Shown here: piece after piece, positions 1-8,838 of the stretch
Layout: each line of letters opens with the position of its first letter
Position numbering within the stretch: position 1 is the first letter of the stretch
Assembly (NCBI RefSeq): GCF_000717995.1
Contig: NZ_JODM01000007.1
Location: 62,001 to 126,000 of the forward strand
From: Streptomyces violaceorubidus
GTDB taxonomy: Bacteria > Actinomycetota > Actinomycetes > Streptomycetales > Streptomycetaceae
Length of the DNA stretch: 64,000 nt
Direction of reading: 5' to 3'
Made by a program: the position numbers and the translations under genes
Notes under the pieces: generated by a model
The model's input: the letters and a program-made list of their open reading frames with translations, nothing else
What the model was told of the DNA's origin: nothing
The model's database searches: none

Positions 1-2
1 CG

Positions 3-245
3 GGCCCGGTGCACGCCATGGTGGAGCACGACCGGACACACGGCTCGGAGTACGGCGCGTCGGTCGCCGCCTACCTCGACGCGTTCGGTGACACGGGCGC
101 GGCGGCCGGGTGCCTGAACGTGCATCCGAACACCCTGCGGTACCGGCTGCGGCGGGCCCGGGAGCTGTTCGGCGTCGACCTGGCGGACCCCACCCTGCGC
201 CTCCTGGCGGACATCGGGCTGCGGCTGGCGCGGCGACCGGGGTGA
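3..245 (+). CDS. PucR-type transcriptional regulator, C-terminal HTH (partial)
   Basis: Only the last ~80 residues lie in the window; the gene begins before base 1 and its reading frame is open to the left edge. The visible part is a PucR C-terminal helix-turn-helix: an asymmetric start (AAYLDAFGDTGAAAGCLNVH) followed by the hallmark HPNTLRYRLRRARELFG recognition region and a short tail. In this family the HTH is the DNA-binding end of a longer sensor protein, often with a GGDEF-like or GAF-like N-terminal part, which cannot be seen here. It may control the neighbouring decarboxylase-like gene, but nothing in the sequence proves that. Confidence 0.85.
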   Translation, partial: GPVHAMVEHDRTHGSEYGASVAAYLDAFGDTGAAAGCLNVHPNTLRYRLRRARELFGVDLADPTLRLLADIGLRLARRPG

Positions 246-441
246 GGCTCCCGGTCCCTCGAGTGTCGCGACCACGCAAGAAGAGTGATCGTTTGGTTGT
301 CGTCGTGCACAGCAATCCGAGCCCACCCTGGGCGAGGGGAACGAAGACACGGCGGGTGCCGCGGACCGAAGCTGGGCGGGACAGGACGGCAGACCGCCCG
401 ACGAACGCCGTGAGGACCGACACGTCTGGAGTGTGTTGACA

Positions 442-1839
442 GTGACTTCCGGTTCCGTGACCTCTGGTCCCGTGACTTCCGGTTCCGTCCACCGGCGCGG
501 CGCCGCCCGTGAGGCCGCGCTCGCACGGGCCGTCAAGGACGGTCTGCTGGGCCCGCACGCGCCGCTGATCGGTCTCCTCGACGTCGACGGTGTGCTCGCC
601 GCCGTCGAGGCGCTGAACGAGGCGTTCCACGGACCGGCCGCGGCGCAGCACACGTTCGCGGCGAAGGCGTGCGGCCTGGTGCCCGTACTGAGGCTGCTCG
701 CGGAGGCGGGCATGGGGTGCGAAGTGGCCTCGCCCGGGGAGCTGGAGCAGGCGCTGGCGGCCGGATTCACCCACGACCGGCTGGTCTTCGACAGCCCCGC
801 CAAGACCGTCCAGGAGCTCGACTTCGCCCTGGCCCACGGGATCGCGATCAACCTGGACAACTTCCAGGAGATGGCCCGCGTCGACCGCCTGCTGGCCGGC
901 CGGGAGGCCTGCGGGCCCATCGGACTCCGAGTGAACCCGCAGGTCGGAGCGGGTGCCATCGGTGCGATGAGCACGGCCACCGCGACCTCCAAGTTCGGCG
1001 TCGCGCTGCGTGACGAGGGAGCCGTCGACGCGGTGATCGAGGCTTTCGCGCGCCGGCCGTGGCTCAACCGGCTGCACGCCCACGTCGGCTCCCAGGGCTG
1101 CCCGCTGCCGCTCATCGCCCAGGGGGTGCGGGCGGCGTACGAACTGGCCGAGCGCATCAACACGGAACTGGGGCGCGCCCAGATCACCGGACTCGACATC
1201 GGCGGTGGCCTGCCGGTCAACTTCGACGACGAGGACGACCGCCCGACCTACGCGGACTACGTCGCCGAGCTCCGCACCGCGGTACCCGGCCTCTTCGACG
1301 GCCGCTACGCCCTGATCACCGAGTTCGGCCGTTCCCTGCTCGCCAAGAGCGGCACCATAGGCTCGATCGTCGAGTACACCAAGTCGGCCGGGGGCCGGCG
1401 GATCGCGGTCACGCACGCCGGTGCCCAGGTGGCCACCCGCACGGTCTTCATGCCGGACGCCTGGCCGCTGCGCGTAGGGGTGTTCGACGCGGCGGGCCGG
1501 CCCAAGCCGGGCCCCACCGAGGTCGTCGACATCGCGGGCCCGTGCTGCTTCGCCGGCGACCTGACGGCGACCGGGCGCGAGCTTCCGGCCGTCGAGCCGG
1601 GCGACGTGGTGGCGCTGTACGACACCGGGGCGTACTACTTCTCCTCGCCCTTCTCCTACAACTCCCTGCCGCGACCCGCTGTGTACGGCTATCGGACGGA
1701 CTCCGGCGGACGGGTCGCCTTCGCCGTGGTCCGCGAGGCCCAGAGTGTGCGCGGCGTGGTCGAGGAGAGCGGGCTCTCCCAGGCGGACGCCCTGGTGGGG
1801 CTGTGCTCCGGGAACGCCGTGACACGCCCTGGTCGGTGA
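442..1839 (+). CDS. PLP-dependent decarboxylase-like enzyme (alanine racemase fold III, DapDC/Y4yA type)
   Basis: A fold-type III PLP enzyme related to diaminopimelate/ornithine decarboxylases, about 465 residues. The PLP lysine lies in FAAKACG, the region of the DapDC YAxKA motif. GGGLPVNF is the phosphate-binding glycine loop. The C-terminal active-site Cys motif appears as GPCCFAGD, and GAYYFSSPFSYNSLPRP matches the conserved substrate-binding tail. The usual DapDC substrate determinants differ, so it is probably not the housekeeping lysA; a Y4yA-like amino acid decarboxylase or racemase role is possible. I chose GTG 442 because GGAG at 428-431 is 10 bases upstream; TTG 436 and GTG 433 are in frame but too close. 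The first codons contain a short direct repeat encoding TSGSVTSGPVTSGSV, which makes the exact start uncertain. Confidence 0.8.
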   Translation: MTSGSVTSGPVTSGSVHRRGAAREAALARAVKDGLLGPHAPLIGLLDVDGVLAAVEALNEAFHGPAAAQHTFAAKACGLVPVLRLLAEAGMGCEVASPGELEQALAAGFTHDRLVFDSPAKTVQELDFALAHGIAINLDNFQEMARVDRLLAGREACGPIGLRVNPQVGAGAIGAMSTATATSKFGVALRDEGAVDAVIEAFARRPWLNRLHAHVGSQGCPLPLIAQGVRAAYELAERINTELGRAQITGLDIGGGLPVNFDDEDDRPTYADYVAELRTAVPGLFDGRYALITEFGRSLLAKSGTIGSIVEYTKSAGGRRIAVTHAGAQVATRTVFMPDAWPLRVGVFDAAGRPKPGPTEVVDIAGPCCFAGDLTATGRELPAVEPGDVVALYDTGAYYFSSPFSYNSLPRPAVYGYRTDSGGRVAFAVVREAQSVRGVVEESGLSQADALVGLCSGNAVTRPGR

Positions 1840-1939
1840 GGGCCGGCTCGCCGCCGTCCCGGGGGACCTGTCGAGTGCGCCGGGTGCCTGCCGGTGGTGC
1901 CTACCCGGTTCCGGGCCGGCCGCCGGGTGTCATGGCAGC

Positions 1940-3891
1940 ATGACTCTCGATCGGCCGATGTACCGCGTCAAGCGGCGTCTGCTCGGCAACCCGCTCACCA
2001 CCGAACGCGTCAGCGAGGAGAAACTGAGCAACCGGACGGCACTCGGTGTGCTCGCGTCCGACTGCATCAGTTCGTCGGCCTACGGCTCCGAGGAGATGCT
2101 CCGGGTACTCGTCCCGGTTGCCGGAGCGGCCGCCTTCACGATGGTCATGCCGGTGACCGGTGCGATCCTGCTGGTGTTGCTGCTGCTGACGCTCTGCTAC
2201 AGCGATGTCGTCACGATCTACACCCGGGCCGGCGGCTCCTACGTGGTGGCCCGGGAGAACTTCGGACCGAACGTCGCGCAGGTCGCCGCGGTGGCCCTGC
2301 TCGTCGACTACGTCGTCACCGTCGCCGTCCAGGTGTCGGCCGGCACGAGCGCGCTGATCTCGCTCGCCCACCTCGTCGGCAACGGCTGGACGGGGCTGGA
2401 CCACCTCCAGTTGCCGGTCTCCGTGCTGGTGATCGTGCTGCTGGGGTACGGGAACCTGCGCGGGGTGCGCGAGGCGGGCCGGATGTTCGCGCTGCCCGCC
2501 TACCTCTTCGTCGCCGCGATGGGCCTGGTCTTCCTCGTCGCGGCGGTGCGCGGACTCGTCGGTGAGCTGCCGCACGCCGACCTGAACGCTCCGGGTGTCG
2601 TGCCCCTGGGGACTCCTGGCGACGGCTGGCTCTACGGTGCGTCGCTCTTCATCGTGCTGCGCTCCTTCGCCAACGGCGGCTCGTCCCTCACCGGACTCGA
2701 AGCGATCTCGAACGGCATCTCCGCCTTCCGCGAACCGCAGGGCCGCAACGCCCGGCACACCCTCGTCGCCATGAGCTGCGTGCTCGCCGTGCTGGTCCTG
2801 GGTGTCTCCACCCTCGCGCACTTCACCCACGCCGTCCCGTACACCGACGGGACCCCGACCGTCATCGCGCAGGAGGCGCGGCTCGCCTTCGGCAACGGCA
2901 CCGTGGGGACGGTCGGCCTGGTCTTCGTCCAGCTGGCGACAGCGCTGGTCCTCTACACGGGCGCCAACACCCCCTTCACCGGCTTTCCGTACCTGGCCAG
3001 CTTCGTCGCGCAGGACCGGTTCCTGCCCGGGTGCTCACCCGGCGCGGGCACCGGCTGGCCTTCTCCAACGGCATCGTCACGCTGGCCGCTCTCTCGCTGG
3101 CCCTGCTGCTCGGCACGGGCGCCAACGTGGACAGGCTGGTGGCCCTCTACGCGATCGGCGTGTTCACCGCCTTCACCATGGCCGGGGCCGGCCTCACCGC
3201 CTACCACCTGCGCAGGCGCGAATCACTGCGCCGGGTGAAGATCACGGTCAACGCGCTCGCGGCGCTCGTCTCCGCGGCCGTGGTGCTGATCTTCGCCGTC
3301 ACGAAGTTCACCGAGGGCGCCTGGCTGGTCGTCGTGGTCTTCCCCCTCGGGGTCTGGGTACTGATCCGGATCAACCGCGAGTACCGGCGCGAGGCCGCCG
3401 CCCTGGAGCGGCTGCCCGCGGGCGCGGACCGCCCGCGCATGCGCCGCCACCGGGTCCTCGTCCTGGTCGAGACGCTGGACCTGGCCACTCTGAAGGCCCT
3501 GCGGTACGCCCACGAGCTGCGGCCCGACAGCGTACGGGCCGTGCACTTCGCCATCGACGAGGCACACGCGCGCCGACTGTCCGCCCGTTGGGCGTCGACG
3601 TCCGCGACCTCGGTCGAGCTGGAACTGGTGGCGTGCCCCGACCGCCGACTCCGTCACGCGATGCGGGAACTGGCCGTCCGGACCACGGAGGACGGGGAGA
3701 CGTCCCTGACGGTGCTCGTGCCCCGGCGGATGTACGCCAACGCCCTCGGCAAGCTCCTCCACCGGGGCACCGGGGAGAAGATGTCGAGAACGCTGGAGCA
3801 ACTGCCGCACGTGGCGGTCACGATCCTCCCCTTCAACGCGTCCCACGCCATGCGGGCCCTGGAGCGGGACCACCTGCCCGACATGGACTGA
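1940..3891 (+). pseudogene. KimA-like APC-superfamily potassium permease, frameshifted
   Basis: The two halves of one permease lie in different frames: 1940-~3028 and ~3031-3891. Together they give ~650 residues. The first half carries the family-typical KLSNRTALGVLASD, SSSAYGSEEMLRVL and RAGGSYVVARENFG segments plus about ten membrane helices. The second resumes with RGHRLAFSNGIVTLAAL, two to four more helices and a ~180-residue cytosolic C-terminal domain. This pattern matches the KimA (YdaO) potassium uptake family as I know it. The break lies in CCCGGG around 3026-3031, where one base appears missing; restoring it gives an unbroken LPRVLTRRGHRLAFSNG. Codon use is normal on both sides and there is no other decay, so a sequencing error or a very recent mutation is likely. 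No ydaO-type riboswitch is recognisable in the 100 bases upstream. Confidence 0.8.
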
Positions 3892-3918
3892 CCCCACCCT
3901 TCGGCCGAGCGACGCCCG

Positions 3919-4947
3919 TCAGGAGTCGGCGGAGGGCCGGGAGCCGGTCCCGGCGGCAGGCGTGCGCCGTTGGAACGTGGCGTACAGCAGCCACAGCGAG
4001 GGCACGAGCAGCAGGGCTCCCACAGCCAGCACCACCAGGCAGGCCGCCAGGACCGCACCGTCCGAGGCGGCCTGCTCGACCGTCGTCCCGCCGACCAGCA
4101 TCGCGGGGTACTGCGCCGCGCCCCACGCCCACAGGATCGCGGCGACCGCCAGGGCCGCGGCGGGACGGGCCAGCACGAAGCGGTTGCGGTGCAGCAGGAC
4201 GAGGCCGAGGAGACCGGCGACGGCACTGAGGACGACCAGCGGCAGCGCGCGGTGGGTCAGACCGTGGAAGAGCTCGGGGGCGTCGGCGTGCAGCACGGCG
4301 ACTCCGGCTCCCGCGACGGCGCCACTGACCAGCCCGCTGATGACGGCGCGACGGGCGAAGACCGGGGCGAGCTCCCGTTCGCCGTCACGGGCGGCGTCGG
4401 CGCACAGGTAGACCGCGGCGAGATGGGCGCAGGCGGTGACCGCGAGGACGCCGCCGAGGGCGGAGGTGGGGTTGAGCCAGCTGGTGATGACGTTGCCGGC
4501 GGCGAGGCCCGGCGGTACCCGCCCGGAGGCGACCGCCCCGGCGACAGCGCCGAGGAAGAACGGTGTGACCAGGGAGGACAGGGCGAAGAAGGCCCCGAAG
4601 AGCCGTTGCTGCCACAGCTCGGTGCTCGCCTTGCGGAAGGCGAAGGCGGCCCCGCGCGCGATGATGCCGAGAGCCGCGAGCGTCAGCGGCAGGTAGAGCG
4701 TGGACAAGACGGCGGCGAACACGGGGGAGAACGCCGACCACAGCAGCACGATCACGAAGATGAGCCATACGTGGTTGGCCTCCCAGATGGGACCGATGCT
4801 GTGCTCGATCAGGCGGCGCTGGGGCAGTCCGCGCCGGGACCCGCCGGCGAGCAGGTCCCACACGCCGGCCCCGAAGTCCGCCCCGCCGAACAGGGCGTAG
4901 CAGGTGAGGCCCACCCACATGACAGCAAGAGCCGTGTCTGCGAGCAC
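3919..4947 (-). CDS. cydB: Cytochrome bd-type quinol oxidase subunit II
   Basis: The protein is ~342 residues with eight or nine membrane helices, the usual CydB size. Recognisable are the N-terminal GGADFGAGVWDLLAG, the helix containing WEANHVWLIF, and WLNPTSALGG later on. CydB pairs with CydA in the cytoplasmic membrane to oxidise quinol and reduce oxygen without pumping protons. I chose GTG 4947 because GGAGG lies 5 bases upstream on the minus strand; the frame stays open far upstream, but that part is proline/arginine-rich and repetitive and looks non-coding. The gene lies 157 bases downstream of cydA on the same strand and is convergent with the permease gene, so cydAB is probably one operon. 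Confidence 0.92.
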   Translation of the reverse strand: MLADTALAVMWVGLTCYALFGGADFGAGVWDLLAGGSRRGLPQRRLIEHSIGPIWEANHVWLIFVIVLLWSAFSPVFAAVLSTLYLPLTLAALGIIARGAAFAFRKASTELWQQRLFGAFFALSSLVTPFFLGAVAGAVASGRVPPGLAAGNVITSWLNPTSALGGVLAVTACAHLAAVYLCADAARDGERELAPVFARRAVISGLVSGAVAGAGVAVLHADAPELFHGLTHRALPLVVLSAVAGLLGLVLLHRNRFVLARPAAALAVAAILWAWGAAQYPAMLVGGTTVEQAASDGAVLAACLVVLAVGALLLVPSLWLLYATFQRRTPAAGTGSRPSADS

Positions 4948-5104
4948 GGTCACCTCCGAGGCCGGCCGCCTGAGCGGCGCGAGAAGCGGTTCAGGGGGTG
5001 GAAGCGGTCGGCGGGGGAGTGCTCCGGGCGGCGTGGACGGCAAGGCGCGCCGGGAGACCCCGGGCCGGTCGTACGGCCGGTCACAGGGCCGGTCACAGGG
5101 GTGG

Positions 5105-6529
5105 TCATACGACGGGATAGCTTTCGACGTCCTGCTCCTGCGGAGCCAGGGGCACGGCGGTGCCCTTGGCGAGGCGGCGGAGTACATAGACGGTGGCGAC
5201 GGTCATGCCGGCGTAGACGATCAGGACCAGCCACAGTCCGGTCATGAGGCCCGGCGCCGGGTTCACGGCATCACGCACGCTCATGATTCCCCAGACGATC
5301 CAGGGCTGCCGCCCGAGTTCGGTGACGCACCAGCCGCTCTCCAGCGCGACCACCGAGGCCGGACCGCCGATCGCGGCCAGCACCAGGAACAGCCGGGAAC
5401 CGCGCTGGTCCAGCAGCTCGTCCCGGCTCCGGCGTCCACGCCACCAGGAGAGCAGCAGCCAGGCGCCCAGGGCCAGCAGGAACAGTCCGATCCCCACCAT
5501 GATGTCGAACGCCCAGTGCACCCCCGTCACCGCCGGCCACTGGCCGCGCGGCACCTTGTCCAGGCCCTGGACCACGGTGCTCGGCGAGTAGCCGACCAGC
5601 AGGGAGAGGCCGTTGGGGATCTCAAGGCCATAGCGCAGGGCGTCGTCACGAGCGACGCCGCCGAGAGTCAGCGGCACGTGCGAACCGGTGGTGAACACCC
5701 CTTCGATCGCCGCCAGTTTCGCCGGCTGGAACTCCGCCAGGAACCGCGCGGCCCAGTCGCCCACGACGAGCTGGAAGGGTGTCACCGCGGCTCCCAGCGT
5801 GAAGGGGATGTAGAACCCGGCCTTGTGATAGGCGTCCCGGCGGCCCCGCAGCAGAGCGACCGCGTAGACCGCCGCCGTCGTGAAGGACGCCACCATGAAC
5901 GCGGCGAGGATCATGTGCACGGTCTGCGGCGGGCTCGCGGGATTGAGCATGGCGGCCCAGGGGTCCACGTCGACGACCTTCCCCTCGCGCAGCACGAAGC
6001 CGCGGGGCTGGTTCATCCAGGCGTTGGCGCAGACCACGAAGAACGCCGAGGCGACACCCGCCACCACGATCGGCAGCCCGGTGAGCAGATGCCGCCGGGG
6101 CGGGAGGCGGTCCCAGGCGTAGAGGTAGATGCCCAGGAAGATCGCCTCGATGAAGAAGGCGATGCCCTCCAGGGCGAAGGGCAGACCGATGACCTGGCCG
6201 AACCTCCCCATCAGACCCGGCCACAGCAGCCCCATCTCGAAGCTGAGGATCGTGCCGGACACCGCGCCCACGGCGAAGAGCACACCCATCGCACGGGCCC
6301 ATCTGCGTGCCAGGAGCCGGTGGGCCGGGTTTCCGGTACGGATGCCGTACCACTCGGCGATCAGCGTCAGCGCGGGCAGCCCCACACCGAGACACGCGAC
6401 GACGATGTGCCAGGCGAGGGAGAACCCCATCTGCGCCCGGGCCGCGGCGAGGTCCCCCTCGGACACCTTGTCGACGGCCGACAGGACGGCCGGCCACGCA
6501 GTCGCGGCCAGATCGTGCGTGACGGCCAC
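5105..6529 (-). CDS. cydA: Cytochrome bd-type quinol oxidase subunit I
   Basis: About 474 residues with ~9 membrane helices. The N-terminal QMGFSLAWH contains the haem b595-side histidine. FEMGLLWPGLMGRFG and LPFALEGIAFFIEAIFLGIYLYAWDRL are classic CydA segments, and WCVTELGRQPWIVWG is the conserved quinol-site end. The Q-loop is short, as in CioA-like and actinobacterial enzymes. I chose GTG 6529 because GGGAGG lies 5 bases before it; ATG 6553 is possible but has no clear ribosome site. The subunit carries the haems and the quinol-oxidising site of the low-oxygen or stress-induced terminal oxidase. A MarR gene and a MarR-like palindrome lie directly upstream, suggesting redox or stress control. 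Confidence 0.92.
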   Translation of the reverse strand: MAVTHDLAATAWPAVLSAVDKVSEGDLAAARAQMGFSLAWHIVVACLGVGLPALTLIAEWYGIRTGNPAHRLLARRWARAMGVLFAVGAVSGTILSFEMGLLWPGLMGRFGQVIGLPFALEGIAFFIEAIFLGIYLYAWDRLPPRRHLLTGLPIVVAGVASAFFVVCANAWMNQPRGFVLREGKVVDVDPWAAMLNPASPPQTVHMILAAFMVASFTTAAVYAVALLRGRRDAYHKAGFYIPFTLGAAVTPFQLVVGDWAARFLAEFQPAKLAAIEGVFTTGSHVPLTLGGVARDDALRYGLEIPNGLSLLVGYSPSTVVQGLDKVPRGQWPAVTGVHWAFDIMVGIGLFLLALGAWLLLSWWRGRRSRDELLDQRGSRLFLVLAAIGGPASVVALESGWCVTELGRQPWIVWGIMSVRDAVNPAPGLMTGLWLVLIVYAGMTVATVYVLRRLAKGTAVPLAPQEQDVESYPVV

Positions 6530-6902
6530 GCCTGCCTCCCACCAGTGAGCCATGCCCGGTGCCGTGTTGCATATGCACCGGTTTGTGCCCCCCGACGGTA
6601 GCGGCAACGAGCCCTTGAACCACCCGCGCCACGCCTCGACGGGGGCGGGCGCGCGGCCCAGCCCCGTCCGGGGCGGAGCGACATGGCACACAGACGTGGC
6701 AGAACTCGCCGTGAGCGGGTACACGGGTCAGGGCAAGGGTCACACGCGCTTAGTTGCCATTTGACAACAATAGTCATCGGCAACAGGGTGGCGAGGTCGG
6801 GTACGAGGGGAGAGGACCTGAGATGCTCCGATGGGCGGGAACCACTCCGCGCGTCGAGCGCTGTCGCCTGCGTGCGGGGCCGCCGGTGCTGCCGGCGCCC
6901 GG
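6530..6902. other. Intergenic region upstream of cydA
   Basis: About 370 bases separate cydA from the MarR gene. I see no convincing gene here; open frames have no family signature. The region holds an imperfect palindrome at 6753-6768 (listed separately). It probably contains the cydAB promoter. Confidence 0.5.
6753..6768. promoter_or_regulatory. Putative MarR-type operator upstream of cydAB
   Basis: The sequence GTTGCCATTTGACAAC is a 7-base inverted repeat with a 2-base centre and one mismatch (GTTGCCA / TGACAAC). On the cydA-coding strand it reads GTTGTCAAATGGCAAC and overlaps a TTGTCA that could be a -35 box. MarR proteins typically bind such 16-20 base AT-leaning palindromes. It sits between the MarR gene and cydA, so the MarR may control both. 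This is inference from position and symmetry. Confidence 0.45.
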
Positions 6903-7385
6903 TCAGGCGGTGCGGCTGTTGGAGTCCGTCACGTCACCGTGCGTCTGCGCCGCCGCGGTGTCGCAGAACGCCTCCAGCCCTTCCAGCAGGGCCACTCGCT
7001 TGGCGGCGGGCATGTCCGCCAGCACCTTCCGCAGCTCCTTCTCCCTTCGGACGCGCAGGTCGGCGAGGAACGCTCGGCCCCGGCTGCTGAGGTGCAGCCG
7101 CACCTCGCGCCTGTCCTCCGGACGCGTCACCCGCTCGACGAATCCGGCCGCGTGCAGGCGGTCGCACAGTCGGCTGGTGGACGGTGGCGTGGAGGCGAGG
7201 GACTCGGCGAGGGTGCGCAGGTTGATGCCGTCGTGGTGCTCGAGGATATGCAGCACGCGGAGCTGGGAGGCCGACGTGGGCGCCGTGGAAGCCCGCCCCC
7301 ACACGACCTCCAGCAGCTCAACGGCCGTCGTGGTCACGCGCGCGACCTCGTCGGGCTCCGGGCGGCGGAAGACAGTCACGATCAC
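6903..7385 (-). CDS. MarR-family transcriptional regulator
   Basis: A 160-residue winged-helix protein. The recognition region contains LAESLASTPPSTSRLCDRLHAAGFVER followed by the wing RPEDRREVRLHLSSRGRAFL, the classic MarR wHTH with DRRxxxxxLTxxG. Long N- and C-terminal helices should form the dimer interface. It is on the same strand as, and upstream of, cydAB, with a palindrome in the gap between them. That supports regulation of the bd oxidase, but autoregulation or control of the divergent phosphatase gene is also possible. The only start in frame is GTG 7385; no strong ribosome site is visible. Confidence 0.88.
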   Translation of the reverse strand: MIVTVFRRPEPDEVARVTTTAVELLEVVWGRASTAPTSASQLRVLHILEHHDGINLRTLAESLASTPPSTSRLCDRLHAAGFVERVTRPEDRREVRLHLSSRGRAFLADLRVRREKELRKVLADMPAAKRVALLEGLEAFCDTAAAQTHGDVTDSNSRTA

Positions 7386-7519
7386 ACTCTCGCAGGCGCT
7401 GGGGTGCCTGCCAGCGTACTAGGCGCACTCGCCGCGTACAGACGGTCCGGAGCCGCTTGTGCGACTCCGTGAGCCCGACGCGTTCCGTTGCAGGACGAAA
7501 GGAAGGTGCATTTCCCCTC

Positions 7520-8689
7520 ATGAACAGATTTGTGACCACAGAGCGCGCCCTGCGTACGGCGGCCCCGCACGAGCTGCTCGACGCCATCCGTGCCGTACTG
7601 GCCGAGCAGTATGGTGCGGAGGACGTCGAGCTGTTCATGGCGGACTACGGCCTGACCGTGCTTCAGCCGGTGTCGGTGCTCCCGCACACCATGGAGCCGG
7701 TGTCGGTGCACAACAGTCCCGCCGGGCGGGCCTTCGGCTCGCAGAGTCCCTACCGCGAGGACGCCGGGGGCGGGCGGGCGCGCCTGCACCTCCCGGTCAG
7801 TGTGCGCGGCGACCGGCTCGGCGTGCTGAGCGTCACGCTGCCCGGCACGGACGCGGCCCGGGAGTGGGAGTCGGAGCTGGCAGAGATCGCCTCCGTACTG
7901 GGGCACGAGGTGGTCGTGGCGGAACGCGACACCGATCTCTACCTGCAGGCGCGGCGTCGGGACCGGCTGACACTGGCCGCCGAGATGCAGTGGCAGTTGC
8001 TGCCCGGCCGTTCCTGCTCCCGTCCCGAGTACGAGTTGGGTGCACAGCTGGAGCCCGCCTATGCCATCTACGGCGACAACTTCGACTGGTCCGCCACCGC
8101 CGACCATCTGATGCTGTACGTGACCAACGGCATGGGCGAGGGCGTCGAGGCGTCCCTGCTGACGAGCCTGGCGATCAACGCGCTGCGCAACGCGCGACGC
8201 GCCGGCATTTCCATCGCCGACCAGGCCGCTCTGGCCGATCAGGCGGTCTACGCGCACTACCGGGGGCGCTCCTACCTGTCCGTCCTCATGTTCGACTTCG
8301 ATCTGGCCGCCGGCCGGGCGAGCGTGGTGGACGCCGGCTCCCCCCAGCTGCTGCGGCTGCGGGACGGCAAGGTGGAGCGTGTGGCCTTCGAGGCCCAACT
8401 GCCCCTGGGCATGTTCGAGGAGACCGACTACGTGGCGCAGGACTTCCCCGTGGAACCCGGTGACCGGCTCGTCTGCGTCAGTGACGGCGTCCACGCGGTG
8501 GCCTCGCCGAAGGGGGAGAGCTACGGGGAAGCGGCCCTCGCCGGCGCCATCCACGCCACCAGGCTGCTGCCTGCCGCGGAGGTGCCGCGCGCCATCCTGC
8601 GGGAGCTGACCGGCCACCGCGGTGAGACCGTGCCGGACGACGACGCCCTGGTCATGTGCCTGGACTGGTACGGAAGACGGGACGGCTGA
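7520..8689 (+). CDS. PP2C/SpoIIE-like phosphatase with altered metal-site motifs
   Basis: About 389 residues. The N-terminal ~140 residues look like a GAF-type sensor (LHLPVSVRGDRLGVLSVTLP), followed by a SpoIIE-type PP2C domain beginning at LAAEMQWQLLPGR. In active enzymes the metal site uses GGDWYD and GDVxGHG. Here these read YGDNFDW and VTNGMGEG, so one expected aspartate is replaced by Asn. The later motifs VSDGVHA and DDDALVM remain. Activity may therefore be reduced or use a different metal geometry. It lies just before rsbR-rsbS-rsbT and may act as the phosphatase of that switch (RsbU or RsbX role). I chose ATG 7520; an in-frame start at 7457 exists but has no ribosome site, whereas AGGAAGG lies 13 bases before 7520. 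Confidence 0.75.
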   Translation: MNRFVTTERALRTAAPHELLDAIRAVLAEQYGAEDVELFMADYGLTVLQPVSVLPHTMEPVSVHNSPAGRAFGSQSPYREDAGGGRARLHLPVSVRGDRLGVLSVTLPGTDAAREWESELAEIASVLGHEVVVAERDTDLYLQARRRDRLTLAAEMQWQLLPGRSCSRPEYELGAQLEPAYAIYGDNFDWSATADHLMLYVTNGMGEGVEASLLTSLAINALRNARRAGISIADQAALADQAVYAHYRGRSYLSVLMFDFDLAAGRASVVDAGSPQLLRLRDGKVERVAFEAQLPLGMFEETDYVAQDFPVEPGDRLVCVSDGVHAVASPKGESYGEAALAGAIHATRLLPAAEVPRAILRELTGHRGETVPDDDALVMCLDWYGRRDG

Positions 8690-8738
8690 CCGGTCGAGGC
8701 CGTCCGGTCGCGACGATCGCGTGTTGTTCCACCCGGCG

Positions 8739-8769
8739 CATCACGCTAACGTTGCATCACGCTAATGTT
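8739..8769. repeat. Tandem direct repeat upstream of rsbR
   Basis: CATCACGCTAACGTT at 8739-8753 is repeated as CATCACGCTAATGTT at 8755-8769, with a 16-base period and one mismatch. It lies 70 bases before the rsbR start and just after the phosphatase gene. Tandem half-sites of this kind often bind an activator; the binding protein is unknown. Confidence 0.45.
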
Positions 8770-8838
8770 TGTCATCCGACAATTATTGCCTCATGGCCCG
8801 TCGTTCGGCGGCCGGGTACCGGGCACAGCAAGGAGACG

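Noticed and set aside
1840..1939. Possible ydaO (c-di-AMP) riboswitch before the KimA-like gene
   Set aside because: Only 100 bases are available, and I could not find the conserved ydaO core elements.
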